In this document: positions 18,801 to 26,928 of the stretch, in pieces
Layout: each line of letters opens with the position of its first letter
Numbering within the stretch: the stretch's first letter is position 1
Assembly (NCBI GenBank): GCA_964441265.1
Contig: CAYYKJ010000009.1
Coordinates: 1 to 57,822 of the forward strand
Reading direction: 5' to 3'
Length of the DNA: 57,822 nucleotides
From: JAFGDH01 sp964441265
GTDB lineage: Archaea > Aenigmatarchaeota > Aenigmatarchaeia > QMZP01 > QMZT01
The notes under the pieces: model-generated
Databases searched by the model: none
Told to the model about the DNA's origin: nothing
The model's input: only the letters and a program-made list of their open reading frames with translations
Position numbers and translations under genes: made by a program

Positions 18801-21800
18801 GTTGCCGTCATCACATTCCTCGTTCCCTTCCCTTTTCCCGTCCCCGCAGTCCGGACTGGAACAGCTCCCGTCACTCTGACATACCTCCCCCTCCGGGCAC
18901 CCGCAGTTGTAAGGATCACCGCATGCATCTATGAGCACACCGTTTTTGCAGTATCCGGGTTTGTACAGAGAGCATTCCCCGTAGGGAGTCCTGTCCCTGC
19001 AGAATTCGGCGGGGGGCGTCTCGTACAATCCGGTGTTCTGGGGATCGTGCTTCCACATGGGCCATTCCATCCTTTCCGGGCTGTGTTCCGTCTTGATTCT
19101 CCATCCGTAAACGGTCCCGTCGTGCATACCGGCGAAGAGTTCCGGGTGCCCGTCCCCGTCCACGTCATCCACCGCGGTCCCGGAGTTGGAAGGACCGTCC
19201 AGCAGAATCGGGAAGCCTTTCACGTTATCCCCGTCCGAATCGAACGCATACAGGATCCCGTTGGTGGTGGTCACCAGTATCTCCGGTTCACCGTCCCCGT
19301 TCACGTCCGCCACCTGGGGCCTTGTCCAGAGGGAAAGCCCCTGTATTTTCTGCGGCCATCCGGGGAGGACTTCCCCTTCGGAGTTCAGCACGTAGACGTA
19401 CTCGTCGCTGTAACTTACGCGGTGATGAGCGGGAAATATTATTTCCGGTTTCCCGTTTCCGGTCAGATCGGAAGCGACAAGGTACGATTTTTGGTATCCG
19501 TAATTCCTGAATGGCCATCCGTCCGGCTTGTTCCCGTCATAATCGTAAAAATCCACGTTTTCATTCCAATCTGCGAAACCGATCTCCTTTATCCCGTCCC
19601 CGTCTGTGTCGACCGCCATGAGGGTATCCCTCATTAAAATGTCGCACGGAGTTTTTATTTCTTTTTCGATGTCGCCGTGTTTGTCGAAAAATATCAGTTT
19701 CCCCTTGCAGGATCCCCTGGACATGTAGTAATCTTTTCTGAGGACGGCTATTTCGATTTCCCCGTCCCCGTCCAGATCCTCAGTCACGGGGAATGAAAGT
19801 GATACGAATAAATCGTTTTCTATGTCGTAATCATAAGTCTTGGGCCATCCCTCTGCCACCCGACCGTTCCCCTGGACGACGTAAATCGAGTTCTTTTCCT
19901 CTATTGAATCCTGAACGACAGTAATTATTTCCCCGTCCCCGTCCCCGTCCCCGTCGATGTCGTGCATAGAGTTGATCCCGCTGGTAGATCCCGAAACATC
20001 TGACGAAGACGGGCATTTGTTTTTCCATCCCTCTACCGAAGATCCATCCACGTTCCACGCGTAACCACAAACCTCCCCGTTTTCAAAGATCGTGCGCCAG
20101 AAATCGAAGACCACTATTTCGTCTTCCCCGTCCCCGTCTATGTCTCCTATGGACGGAGGGTTTACAGCTCCGCTGGTCAGGAGGCCGTTGACAGTCTTTT
20201 TCGGCCATCCGGGTAGTATCGTGCCGTCATGGTTCCATATCGTTATCTGGTTTCTGGAGAAGGTGATTATCTCTTTGTCCCCGTCCTTGTCCAGATCTCT
20301 CAGTATGGGTGTGCTCCCGACCCCCCAGAAGCCCGTGGAATGGGAAAAGGGACTCTGGGGCCATCCATCCATGAGTTCTATCCTTTCTCCCTTGCGGTTG
20401 AACAGATAACTGTATGCCGTACTGGTGCCTGCTGACGTGCTCACCCTGAGCCTGATTATATGCCATCCGTATACGGAGGGACGCGGAACATCCCTCGCCA
20501 GGTATTCGTCCGCGGGAAGGAAGTTGCTGTCTTTCACGATGTCCCATGACACGCTGCCTCCCAGTACGCCGGATTTCGCGATCGATAAGTCATAGCCGGA
20601 GAATCCCTGGACGTTTATGCCGCCCTTTATGTCGAATTTCGGGGAGCTGATCGTCCCGGGGCTCTCCACCCGGATTTCTCCCTCCGATCCGGGAACCGTT
20701 TTGAGGGCATTCGCCACGTTGATCCTTCCCGCTCCCTGGGCGAATGCGTCATCCCCGACATCATCTGAGGATGCCATTAACGCGGTTTTTATTTCGTCGG
20801 GCCCCCATTCCGGGTGCGCCTCCTTCAATAGGGCCGCAGCCCCCGCCACATGGGGAGCTGACATAGAGGTCCCGGACATCGTTATGTGATCGCTGTCATA
20901 ACATTCCGAGCTTTCGTCTATACCATCATACTGAGCAGAGCATATATCGACCCCCGGGGCGGCGATGTCCGGCTTCATGATGTTCTTTTCTTCGCCGTCT
21001 GATGTCCATTCTACGGGTCCCCTCGAACTGAAGACCGCGATGTCATCCTTTTTGTCCGTTGCGCCAACGGTTATCGTTCTCTCTGCGTTTGCCGGGGAAG
21101 CTATGGTCTTTTTGGCCGGGCCGTTATTGCCTGCGGCGACAACCACCGTGACTCCCTCCCCGACGGCGTTGTTCACCGCCTTGGACATCGGATTTTCGGG
21201 GTCTCCCGGCCCTCCCAGGCTCATGCTTATGACATCCACATGGTCTGAGAAATCACCGTCTTCATCGGGATCCATCGCCCTCTCTATCCCCTTGATGACC
21301 CACTCCGTCGTCCCGCTCCCCCATTCATTAAGAACCTTGTATGCGTATAGTTTAGCACCGGGAGCGGCTCCCTTCAGAGACCCGTCGCCGGCAGCTATTC
21401 CCGCACAGTGGGTGCCGTGACCATAATCATCCATGGGATCGTTATCATCGTTAACGAAATCATACCCCCCTACGACCTTCCCGCAATTGCCTTTAAGAAA
21501 TTCATTTTCTGTGCATCCACCGAAATCCGGGTGGGTGTAGTCTATTCCCGTGTCAATCACCGCTATGGTGGTTCCCTCCCCGGTGAGGCATTTTCTGCCC
21601 GACTCCATGCAGTCGTTTCCGGAGCTGTCGAGATTCAGCGCCTCTATGATGCCCACCGAATCCATGAGCGTTGCCTTCACCTTCTGATTGGGATATACAT
21701 TCTTCACATAACTCAGTTCCCTCAGCTTCTCTGCCTCCTCGGAGGTGATGTCCAGAAACGCTCCGCTGATGCTTATCTTGAAGTCGGATTCTATTTCCAG

Positions 21801-22949
21801 ATCCTCCCGGAGCGTGGAATTGATATATCTCTCGAGCATATACTTCCTGGCTTCCAGTGTATTTTCCTGTTCTTTCAGCCGTGAGTTTATGGTGTCATCG
21901 TTGTAAAAGAATGCCCTTAAGAGGGTGTAATACCACCATGCCTCCATGGCCTCATCCTCCATCTCTCTCATCTCCTCTGTCAGGGAATTGTCCGTGTATT
22001 CCACGATGAAACCCTCGTATTCCTCGGTTTCTCCTTCTCCAAGCGTGTAATCCATGCTTCCGCTGGAGGTGCATATTCCCTTGTCGTCGCACGTTATCAT
22101 CTCCTGAATATTGGAATCGGATGCAGATGCCTGCGCAAAAGAACAGCTCCCGTCGCTCTGGCATTCCGACCCGGGCGGGCATCCGCAGTTGTAAGGATCA
22201 CCGCATGCATCTATGAGCACACCGTTTTTGCAGTATCCGGGTTTGTACAGAGAGCATTCCCCGTAGGGGGTTCCGTCCCTGCATACGTTCCCGGGGGCGG
22301 CGGAGACACACTCGCCCTCCTCGCAGGAATATCCCGGAGGGCACCCAACCCAGTTGCTTTCCAGGGGGTCCTCCCTCTCGCAGTAGAACTCGTTCACCTT
22401 TGTACCGGAGGAATCGCACTGATCCTCCCTGGTTTCCCCCTCGTATGTCAGGGAGCCCTTCAAATATATATCATGCCCCTCGTCCGTTTCGGTGCATTCC
22501 TTTCCCTGGCGATCTTCGCTGCCCACCCATTTGCATGTCCCGTCATCCAGACACTCATACCCTTCGAGGCATTCGCACCTCTGGCAGTCTTCCTCGGGAA
22601 TGCCGTTTTCGTTGCAGTAAAGGGGCGGAATCCTGGAACATTTCCCTCTGGGAGTCCCGTCGGAACAGGTTCCCTTTATGTGGCTTCTGATGTTAAGTAC
22701 CAAGTCTTTCACGGTTATGCTTCCGTCCCCGTCTATGTCCGCGTTTTCGATTTCTTTTGGCGTGGGAGCTCTTTTCCCCAGAACTATGGATATCATTCCC
22801 CTGATGTCGTTCGCGTCCACCTTATCATTCCCGTCGAGGTCTCCTGAACCTTCCGTGTGGATAATTCCGGCTTCGGCCGGGGCGGTGGCGAGAATTGAAA
22901 AAAGCAGAACGAGAATGATAACCAAAACGAAGAGCCGCTCCATCCTCAT
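15816..22949 (-). CDS. Giant secreted subtilisin-like (S8) protease with dockerin, FG-GAP and Cys-rich repeats
   Basis: Starting at the ATG at 22949 (MRMERLFVLVIILVLLFSIL, signal peptide; TATA-like box about 30 nt upstream) gives 2377 residues. In order: dockerin-like EF-hand pair (about 33-86, DLDGNDKVDANDI, DIDGDGSITVKDL); Cys-rich units; an I9-like propeptide (about 375-445); an S8 catalytic domain with Asp in VIDTGIDYTHPDF (near 465), His in YGHGTHCAG (near 507) and Ser in GTSMSAPHVAG (near 694); FG-GAP/VCBS repeats (about 870-1300); repeated Cys-rich DUF4215-like units (EECDDGNNVNGDGC); and a DNRLRE-like domain (about 2053-2236). All three catalytic residues are present. Likely an exported calcium-binding protease. 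Two 287-bp blocks inside are identical, indicating recent internal duplication. Confidence 0.9.
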   Translation of the reverse strand: MRMERLFVLVIILVLLFSILATAPAEAGIIHTEGSGDLDGNDKVDANDIRGMISIVLGKRAPTPKEIENADIDGDGSITVKDLVLNIRSHIKGTCSDGTPRGKCSRIPPLYCNENGIPEEDCQRCECLEGYECLDDGTCKWVGSEDRQGKECTETDEGHDIYLKGSLTYEGETREDQCDSSGTKVNEFYCEREDPLESNWVGCPPGYSCEEGECVSAAPGNVCRDGTPYGECSLYKPGYCKNGVLIDACGDPYNCGCPPGSECQSDGSCSFAQASASDSNIQEMITCDDKGICTSSGSMDYTLGEGETEEYEGFIVEYTDNSLTEEMREMEDEAMEAWWYYTLLRAFFYNDDTINSRLKEQENTLEARKYMLERYINSTLREDLEIESDFKISISGAFLDITSEEAEKLRELSYVKNVYPNQKVKATLMDSVGIIEALNLDSSGNDCMESGRKCLTGEGTTIAVIDTGIDYTHPDFGGCTENEFLKGNCGKVVGGYDFVNDDNDPMDDYGHGTHCAGIAAGDGSLKGAAPGAKLYAYKVLNEWGSGTTEWVIKGIERAMDPDEDGDFSDHVDVISMSLGGPGDPENPMSKAVNNAVGEGVTVVVAAGNNGPAKKTIASPANAERTITVGATDKKDDIAVFSSRGPVEWTSDGEEKNIMKPDIAAPGVDICSAQYDGIDESSECYDSDHITMSGTSMSAPHVAGAAALLKEAHPEWGPDEIKTALMASSDDVGDDAFAQGAGRINVANALKTVPGSEGEIRVESPGTISSPKFDIKGGINVQGFSGYDLSIAKSGVLGGSVSWDIVKDSNFLPADEYLARDVPRPSVYGWHIIRLRVSTSAGTSTAYSYLFNRKGERIELMDGWPQSPFSHSTGFWGVGSTPILRDLDKDGDKEIITFSRNQITIWNHDGTILPGWPKKTVNGLLTSGAVNPPSIGDIDGDGEDEIVVFDFWRTIFENGEVCGYAWNVDGSSVEGWKNKCPSSSDVSGSTSGINSMHDIDGDGDGDGEIITVVQDSIEEKNSIYVVQGNGRVAEGWPKTYDYDIENDLFVSLSFPVTEDLDGDGEIEIAVLRKDYYMSRGSCKGKLIFFDKHGDIEKEIKTPCDILMRDTLMAVDTDGDGIKEIGFADWNENVDFYDYDGNKPDGWPFRNYGYQKSYLVASDLTGNGKPEIIFPAHHRVSYSDEYVYVLNSEGEVLPGWPQKIQGLSLWTRPQVADVNGDGEPEILVTTTNGILYAFDSDGDNVKGFPILLDGPSNSGTAVDDVDGDGHPELFAGMHDGTVYGWRIKTEHSPERMEWPMWKHDPQNTGLYETPPAEFCRDRTPYGECSLYKPGYCKNGVLIDACGDPYNCGCPEGEVCQSDGSCSSPDCGDGKREGNEECDDGNNVNGDGCSSDCRDETDCPGGQCSADVGEGETELTGNEPYRCPDERPHCVSCGEDYEWDSGNSDCETAGCSDGTPLGECSSDKPKYCDENGKLLENYCYGPDQLVGTNDDCGCPEGEVCQSDGSCMRPECGNGVAEGSEECDTKDLKESSCMDFGFYGGSLSCKTDCTLDTSECVMDGVLGRFATWGGKVNVHTNAAGEWEVDSDCRSGENENDIEYCRKFWPDTAEIQRVEVSSELKPFMTSGCRATYWRKGEKEYECLRGAPAAECSDGTPLGECSSDKPKYCDENGKLLENYCYGPDQLVGTNDDCGCPEGEVCQSDGSCSSPDCGDGKREGNEECDDGNNVNGDGCSSDCRDETDCPGGQCSADVGEGETELTGNEPYRCPDERPHCVSCGEDYEWDSGTGDCELVEPQDTQVIDLKGNFINYVSFHVLPDSRNARDVFEVEGDYQLYAYDDSNYYYTHPDSLYDEIDGAQGWIEELYPSEGYRVYVNKDMQITVSGNTVRSDISIPMKKSKTNMIGYPFDYEQGIEEVFREIEDGLVIVMDNEGNQYTPDHGTNTIGTLKPGEAYYVSVEEDCYLLFGCGNEELQEGEECDDGNGINGDGCSSYCQIETDCPGGQCSADVGEGETELTGNEPYRCPDERPHCVSCDQGYQWNSQTSDCDAISPEEQTVTLTAVEDTWIEKYSSNQGNNKIMLIDKHFNFPKKRSLVRFDLSSMPQGAVINSATMKLYHLNTHCYLDGTLRSINVNVNQVMKEWKEGEATSIKATNMQDWSAEYMELGTDAKPSPEDTVNIGTSNGIKEFDLTSMVGDWVSGEEPNYGVLIWTPNEDYDDCDRRFATSEHDYANRRPMLVVSYQWQNVCGDGVAVSGEECDGDDLNGKDCTDLGFDGGTLSCSGDCTFDTGGCYGEEVLGRFATWCGKVNVHTENGEWVVDSDCLSGCEKNDIDYCRKFWPETDEIREVSVSDTMKPFMGSYCDSTYYSKGHHEYKCIKEI
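17594..17880 (-). repeat. 287-bp internal repeat in S8 protease gene, copy A
   Basis: Starts tgccggagtcccattcg and ends gggcacccgcag; it appears identical to 18620-18906. The 115 bp following it (17881-17995) also recur at 18473-18588, so several Cys-rich modules were shuffled. Confidence 0.9.
18620..18906 (-). repeat. 287-bp internal repeat in S8 protease gene, copy B
   Basis: Second copy of the block at 17594-17880, in the same orientation and frame, encoding the DUF4215-like unit and the GEVCQSDGSC unit. Confidence 0.9.
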
Positions 22950-23041
22950 GCTTATTAATTGCAGAAGCTGTCTTAAATTTATATAAATATATGCAATACT
23001 ATTAGTCATATTACTGCATCCACATTAACCGGAATGATACC

Positions 23042-23218
23042 ATGGCAAAGCAAAAATTTCCCGAGGCCGATGAGAGGCTCTTCAACCGCGTCTTCATATG
23101 CATGAAGTGCGGCGCCAGGATGAGGGCGGACCTCCAGAAGGTCAGGGACGGAAGGATAAAGTGCAGGAAATGCAAATCCAAGCAGCTCAGGCAGCTCCGC
23201 AGGGAGCACAAGACTTAA
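23042..23218 (+). CDS. rpl40e: Ribosomal protein L40e
   Basis: A 58-residue protein beginning MAKQKFPEADERLF with a C4 zinc finger (ICMKCGARMR and IKCRKCKSKQLR), the archaeal L40e pattern. It is a small protein of the large ribosomal subunit. Its start has GGAATG 7-8 nt upstream, and it shares a 90-bp AT-rich divergent promoter region with the S8 protease. The last 60 bp (23158-23217) are duplicated at 24545-24604, beyond the convergent ATPase gene, exactly the arrangement seen at pop5. Too short to be found by simple length filters but certain by sequence. Confidence 0.93.
   Translation: MAKQKFPEADERLFNRVFICMKCGARMRADLQKVRDGRIKCRKCKSKQLRQLRREHKT
23158..23217. repeat. 60-bp direct repeat, copy 1 (functional L40e 3' end)
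   Basis: Begins aaagtgcaggaaatgcaa and ends acaagactta. It differs by one base from 24545-24604, across 1.39 kb that consists of ATPase copy 3 and its promoter. Confidence 0.95.
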
Positions 23219-23238
23219 ACAGGGTTAGTTATTGTTTT

Positions 23239-24483
23239 TTAGATTTTCAGAAGCCATTTCCAAAGAGGGATGAATTCTATGGATCTCCCCTTTATTTCTT
23301 CCCCTCCCTCTTTGTCTTCTGTGATTACTATGCCACGTTTTAGTTTATATTTGTCAGTAAATTTTATCAGTCCCTTGATTTCCTTTTCCCTTACCTTTTT
23401 TGCGTATTTCACTTCGACAGGCAGAATTTCTTTATTGACCTTGATGAAATCAACTTCCTTTCCGCCTCTCCTGCTGAAAAATCTAAACTTATGATTCATC
23501 AAGACCGAGGTTTCTATGATTTTTCCCTGAACAGCATCAAACAAAAACGCAAAGGATGTAGAAGCGGGATAAATTTTCTTCATTTTTTTCTCTCCCGTTA
23601 AAAGGTTTCTGCTGTAGTTGTATAGTCTTTTCACCAGAAATGCCTTTTCCAGATAAAAGATGTAATTTGATATTGTCTTTCTGTTTCTGTTCAGGTCATC
23701 CCCCAGGCCTTCATAATCTATTATCATTCCGGGATTTGCTGAAATAATGGAGAGAATTCTTGCCAGTAACTCAGGTTCTTCGATCTCGAAGACCTTTGGT
23801 ATCTCAATATAAATCATTCTGTCTATGATAAGTTCCTTTATGTATCTGTTTATCTTTCTTTCTTCTTTCATGTTGAGCAATTCAGGAAACCCGCCTGTCC
23901 GCAGATAGTTTCGTAATGCCCTCTTTAATTCATCTTCGAAGAGAGATATTTTTTTACCGAATTCCATACCTTTGAGTCTCACGTATTCTTTAAAGCTCAA
24001 TGGATTCAGAACAAATGAAAAAACCCTTCCGCCCAGGCTTTCCTTTGTTTTCTTTTCTATGAACAGGCTGGAAGAGCCGGAAATGAAGAATTTTATGTTC
24101 TTGTAATTATCATACAAAACCTTCAGCTCATTTTCCCAGTTTTTGTGCTTTTGAATTTCGTCGAGGAAGATGAAAATATTTTCCTTTTTCGTATCTACCT
24201 CGAGCGTGTCCCCGTAAGATTTCATGATATTCTCTATTTTGTCATCTGTAAGGTCAAAATTATAATAAAGTATGTTCTCCTTTGGGTGTTTTTTCAGCAG
24301 GAAGTCAATGATATGGTGCATGAGCACTGTTTTTCCCGTTCTTCTCAGACCATTTATGGCCAAAATCTGCCTTTCTTTCACGTAAGGAATTATCTCATCG
24401 AACAGATCTCTTTTAGGCAATATGGAATATTCTTCTTCTATCTCAGAGGTTTTCCACCACGGGTTGATGTCCTTAGTTTTCAT
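23239..24483 (-). CDS. AAA+ ATPase with DUF4143 domain (copy 3)
   Basis: A 414-residue family member: Walker A GLRRTGKT (45-52), Walker B IFIFLDEI (103-110), sensor-like FFISGSSSL, and in the C-terminus KEVDFIK followed by LPVEVKYAKK, an intact PD-(D/E)XK-like signature. It is convergent with L40e, ends 21 bp from the L40e stop, and is flanked by a 60-bp duplication of the L40e 3' end. It is AT-rich against its neighbours. A TTTATAAAT box lies about 25 nt before the ATG. Its last residues (PLWKWLLKI) resemble copy 1 (PLWKWLLG), so the C-terminal end, which abuts the target gene, is especially conserved. Confidence 0.87.
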   Translation of the reverse strand: MKTKDINPWWKTSEIEEEYSILPKRDLFDEIIPYVKERQILAINGLRRTGKTVLMHHIIDFLLKKHPKENILYYNFDLTDDKIENIMKSYGDTLEVDTKKENIFIFLDEIQKHKNWENELKVLYDNYKNIKFFISGSSSLFIEKKTKESLGGRVFSFVLNPLSFKEYVRLKGMEFGKKISLFEDELKRALRNYLRTGGFPELLNMKEERKINRYIKELIIDRMIYIEIPKVFEIEEPELLARILSIISANPGMIIDYEGLGDDLNRNRKTISNYIFYLEKAFLVKRLYNYSRNLLTGEKKMKKIYPASTSFAFLFDAVQGKIIETSVLMNHKFRFFSRRGGKEVDFIKVNKEILPVEVKYAKKVREKEIKGLIKFTDKYKLKRGIVITEDKEGGEEIKGRSIEFIPLWKWLLKI

Positions 24484-24486
24484 ATA

Positions 24487-24527
24487 TGGTTATTATAAAG
24501 GACATATTTATAAAGTTTTTGGTTATT
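24487..24527 (-). promoter_or_regulatory. Promoter of ATPase copy 3 with paired 8-bp direct repeats
   Basis: TGGTTATT at 24487-24494 and 24520-24527, 33 bp apart, flanking the TATA box. Same spacing as the repeats at ATPase copy 1 but a different sequence. Confidence 0.45.
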
Positions 24528-24544
24528 GGAGAGGTCAAATTTAG

Positions 24545-24604
24545 AAAGTGCAGGAAATGCAAGTCCAAGCAGCTCAGGCAGCTCCGCAGGGAGCACAAGA
24601 CTTA
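24545..24604. repeat. 60-bp direct repeat, copy 2 (displaced L40e 3' end)
   Basis: Encodes the last 19 residues of L40e (from KCRKCKSKQ) and its stop, with no gene body upstream. A footprint of ATPase gene insertion. Confidence 0.95.
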
Positions 24605-24709
24605 GAGTAATCTTTTTTATCCGGTATAATCATCTGGGGTTTGACCTGGGATTCTTTCCGCCGCGCTTAAGTAATATATTTAAAGAACACTTCTTATTAA
24701 GAGGATAAC

Positions 24710-25606
24710 ATGCTTGAATTATTTTCCATGATGAGGCTCACGAACTGCCTCATGGCGGGCATCGGGGTGTTCATAGGCGGATTCGTGGTCGCCGGGACGG
24801 GGCTTCTGACCCCCTCCCTTGGTCTGGCCATGATAGTCGCTTTCATGATCACCGGAGCGGGAAACGTCATAAACGATTACATAGACGTCGAGAGCGACAG
24901 GGTCAACCGTCCCAGAAGGCCCATACCTTCCGGCAGGGTCCCCAAGGACCTTGCCCTGTTCTTCGCCATGGCCCTGTTCTTCGGGGGGATAATAATATCC
25001 GGATTCATAAACTGGGCGGCCTTCTTCATAGCCATGGCCAATTCCGTGGTCCTGATGTCCTATTCCGTGGTTCTCCAGGACAAGATACTGTTCGGCAATC
25101 TCGCCATAGGGTACCTGGTGGGATCGGTTTTCCTTTTCGGGGGAGTCGCTGAAGGCAACTTTTCAATGATAATGGTACCAGCCGTGCTCATGTTACTTGC
25201 CATGCTCTCGACTGTCTCGAGGGAGATCGTCAAGGACCTTGAGGACATAGAGGGCGATAAAATGCGTTTCCTGAAGAAGATCACCTACAAGGTCAGGAGC
25301 AAGATAGCCGACAGGTTCGGCATAGGCAGCAGCGGTGTGGAGCTGAGGTATAACGAATACATAATGAACGTCACTGCAATGTCGCTTCTCGGGATGGCGG
25401 TCGTGCTCTCCGTCCTTCCCTACCTGTATGGATTTTTCTCCGTCTTTTACCTGGCTGTCGTGGCGGTCGCCGACATCGTTTTCGCCAGCTGCATATACTC
25501 ACTCGGATACAGGAACCGGAAGAAGTCCTACGCGAGGATCAGCAGGAGGATGAAATACGGCATGATCATAGCCCTGCTGGCCTTCATACTGGGCGTTTTC
25601 ATTTGA
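24710..25606 (+). CDS. UbiA-family prenyltransferase, probable digeranylgeranylglyceryl phosphate synthase
   Basis: A 298-residue membrane protein with eight or so hydrophobic segments and the two UbiA Asp-rich motifs: NDYIDVESDRVNRPRRPIPS (near 60-80) and EIVKDLEDIEGDK (near 170-183). In archaea this family adds the second geranylgeranyl chain to geranylgeranylglyceryl phosphate, making the core membrane lipid precursor. The NRPxRPIPSG pattern is typical of that subgroup, though other prenyl acceptors cannot be excluded. A TATATTTAAA box is centred about 30 nt before the ATG. It lies directly after the displaced L40e end, so it probably neighboured L40e before the ATPase insertion. Confidence 0.85.
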   Translation: MLELFSMMRLTNCLMAGIGVFIGGFVVAGTGLLTPSLGLAMIVAFMITGAGNVINDYIDVESDRVNRPRRPIPSGRVPKDLALFFAMALFFGGIIISGFINWAAFFIAMANSVVLMSYSVVLQDKILFGNLAIGYLVGSVFLFGGVAEGNFSMIMVPAVLMLLAMLSTVSREIVKDLEDIEGDKMRFLKKITYKVRSKIADRFGIGSSGVELRYNEYIMNVTAMSLLGMAVVLSVLPYLYGFFSVFYLAVVAVADIVFASCIYSLGYRNRKKSYARISRRMKYGMIIALLAFILGVFI

Positions 25607-25933
25607 TTCAGCGGTCCGTATTGAACAGCGGATCCGGTTCACGGTGGCATTTCACTGTTTCAGAATTATGGGCGTTATTACGGCTAAAAACCAGACCGGA
25701 TGTGCCGTCTGATTCTTGGTGATTATATAAAAAACCGACAGGCAACAGATGACCCGATGAGTCTCGGGGTAATTACTTGTTTTTGGGTTCAGCGTAAGAA
25801 AGGTTTGTTGACATTCGGAAATCGGCCGACTCGAACCCCTCCCCCATACCCAGAATCTTAATTGCTTCTTCCTCATGCGGTGTATGAATTCGTTCCCCTC
25901 CAAAACTTATAAACAGGTGCCCCAATAGATATT
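25607..25933. other. Gene-free stretch; possible small RNA, unresolved
   Basis: No convincing protein gene. A plus-strand TATA-like gattatataaaaaacc lies at 25721-25735 and is followed by the hairpin CCCGA/TCGGG (about 25753-25768). The minus strand has GGGGTTCGAGTC, reminiscent of a tRNA T-arm, but no pairing partner or anticodon arm could be built. The promoter of the next gene (acttataaac, 25905-25914) is at the right end. Confidence 0.4.
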
Positions 25934-26206
25934 ATGGTCCAGAGAAAATACAGGTACGTAACCAACAGAAGCGTCGGGAACAATGCGGGGGAGAAGACGG
26001 GGAAGATACGCGTCTTCGTGAAGGTCGGATCGGATACCGCTGGAGTCGACTATGTTTGTCCCGAGTGCTCCAATTCCGATCACACCGAGAAGGAGTGGAA
26101 GCGCCCCTTTTCGGTGAAATGCTCCAAGTGCGGCTTTCTCATACGCCTCCCCAGGATGAAGGACGAGATGAAAAGAGAGAAGAGAATGGCCAGGAAAAAG
26201 AAGTGA
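25934..26206 (+). CDS. Small zinc-ribbon protein of unknown function
   Basis: A 90-residue protein with two CxxC knuckles, VCPECSNSD and VKCSKCGFL, spaced 18-19 residues apart: a classic zinc ribbon, preceded by a basic beta-rich N-terminus (KIRVFVKVG) and followed by a Lys/Arg-rich tail (MKREKRMARKKK). The tail and ribbon suggest nucleic-acid or ribosome binding. TTATAAAC about 25 nt before the ATG implies a nearly leaderless transcript. I do not recognise the family with certainty. It is followed at 52 bp by another Cys-rich small gene in the same direction. Confidence 0.75.
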   Translation: MVQRKYRYVTNRSVGNNAGEKTGKIRVFVKVGSDTAGVDYVCPECSNSDHTEKEWKRPFSVKCSKCGFLIRLPRMKDEMKREKRMARKKK

Positions 26207-26258
26207 ACCCTGTTTATAAATCGTCCCGCGAAAAATCAAACAGTTGGTGGAGATTTTT

Positions 26259-26462
26259 ATGATCAAGAAGAAACTTCTCAGGGCCCTGACCTGTCCCAAG
26301 TGCAGCGGCAAGATCGAGGAGAGGGGCATGTTTCTTCTGTGTAAAAAATGCGGCCTCGCCTTTCCCGTCCTCGGCGGGAGCGTCCCCAACATGATAGTGG
26401 AGGAGGCCTGGCCGCTCAGGAAGGCGGAAAAGGCCGGCTTCAAGCACATGCTTAAGCTCTGA
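26259..26462 (+). CDS. Trm112/UPF0434-like small zinc-ribbon protein
   Basis: A 67-residue protein: LTCPKCSGKIEERGMFLLCK followed by KCGLAFPVLGGSVPNMI. This is the Trm112p/UPF0434 pattern (zinc ribbon plus a Pro-containing YPI/FPV-like strand). In archaea Trm112 activates several methyltransferases acting on tRNA and translation factors. The ATG at 26259 is chosen over an in-frame GTG at 26244 because GGTGGAG lies 6 nt before it. Assignment is by motif only. Confidence 0.7.
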   Translation: MIKKKLLRALTCPKCSGKIEERGMFLLCKKCGLAFPVLGGSVPNMIVEEAWPLRKAEKAGFKHMLKL

Positions 26463-26519
26463 GACCAGTGAATAAAGTCTTATATGCGGCGGTCTAATAA
26501 TCCTTTATAAAAACTGAAT

Positions 26520-26917
26520 ATGTATTTCTTCGCCAGTCCGATGTACAGGACCGGAGTGATGCACAGCGAAAAGGACAAGAACAAGCTCATGAGGAATGAG
26601 CGCATCGCGAGGTCGATGAGGATAACGGTTTCAGGGTTTTCCCGCCCCAGAGAGACGCGGAGGAGAGCAAGTCCATGGAGCATGTCTTCAGGGAGGAAAT
26701 CCGGGATATCCGTGAATGCGACGCCCTGATAATCGTACTTTCGGACACCATGGGGATATATCTGGAAGCGGGATACGCGAAGGCACTCGGAAAGAAGATC
26801 ATAGGACTCAGGGTGGAAGAGACCAGGGAGTTCACGGGGTGGAGCGATCTTTTCTTCGATCATATGGTTTCTTCTGCGGACGGGCTGATCAACGTCCTGA
26901 AAAGCCTCGGGGGATGA
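26520..26917 (+). pseudogene. Nucleoside 2-deoxyribosyltransferase-like gene with one frameshift
   Basis: Frame 1 from the ATG at 26520 encodes MYFFASPMYRTGVMHSEKDK and continues to about 26620. The downstream half, in another frame, continues DNGFRVFPPQRDAEESKS and then CDALIIVLSDTMGIYLEAGY with AKALGKKIIGLR. Together they match the nucleoside 2-deoxyribosyltransferase fold (N-terminal beta-hydrophobic-x-GP-like strand, then CDA...D...GT...E-x-GYA...GK). A single missing base near 26617-26623 (cgatgaggat, where cgatggaggat would restore the frame) separates them. It may be a real recent mutation or a sequencing error. If repaired, the product would be about 132 aa. Confidence 0.75.
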
Positions 26918-26928
26918 ATCAGTCCCTT

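Noticed and set aside
25826..25842. Minus-strand GGGGTTCGAGTC as a possible second intron-containing tRNA
   Set aside because: I tried BHB pairings as for tRNA-Ser, but no T-stem partner, acceptor stem or anticodon arm could be formed.
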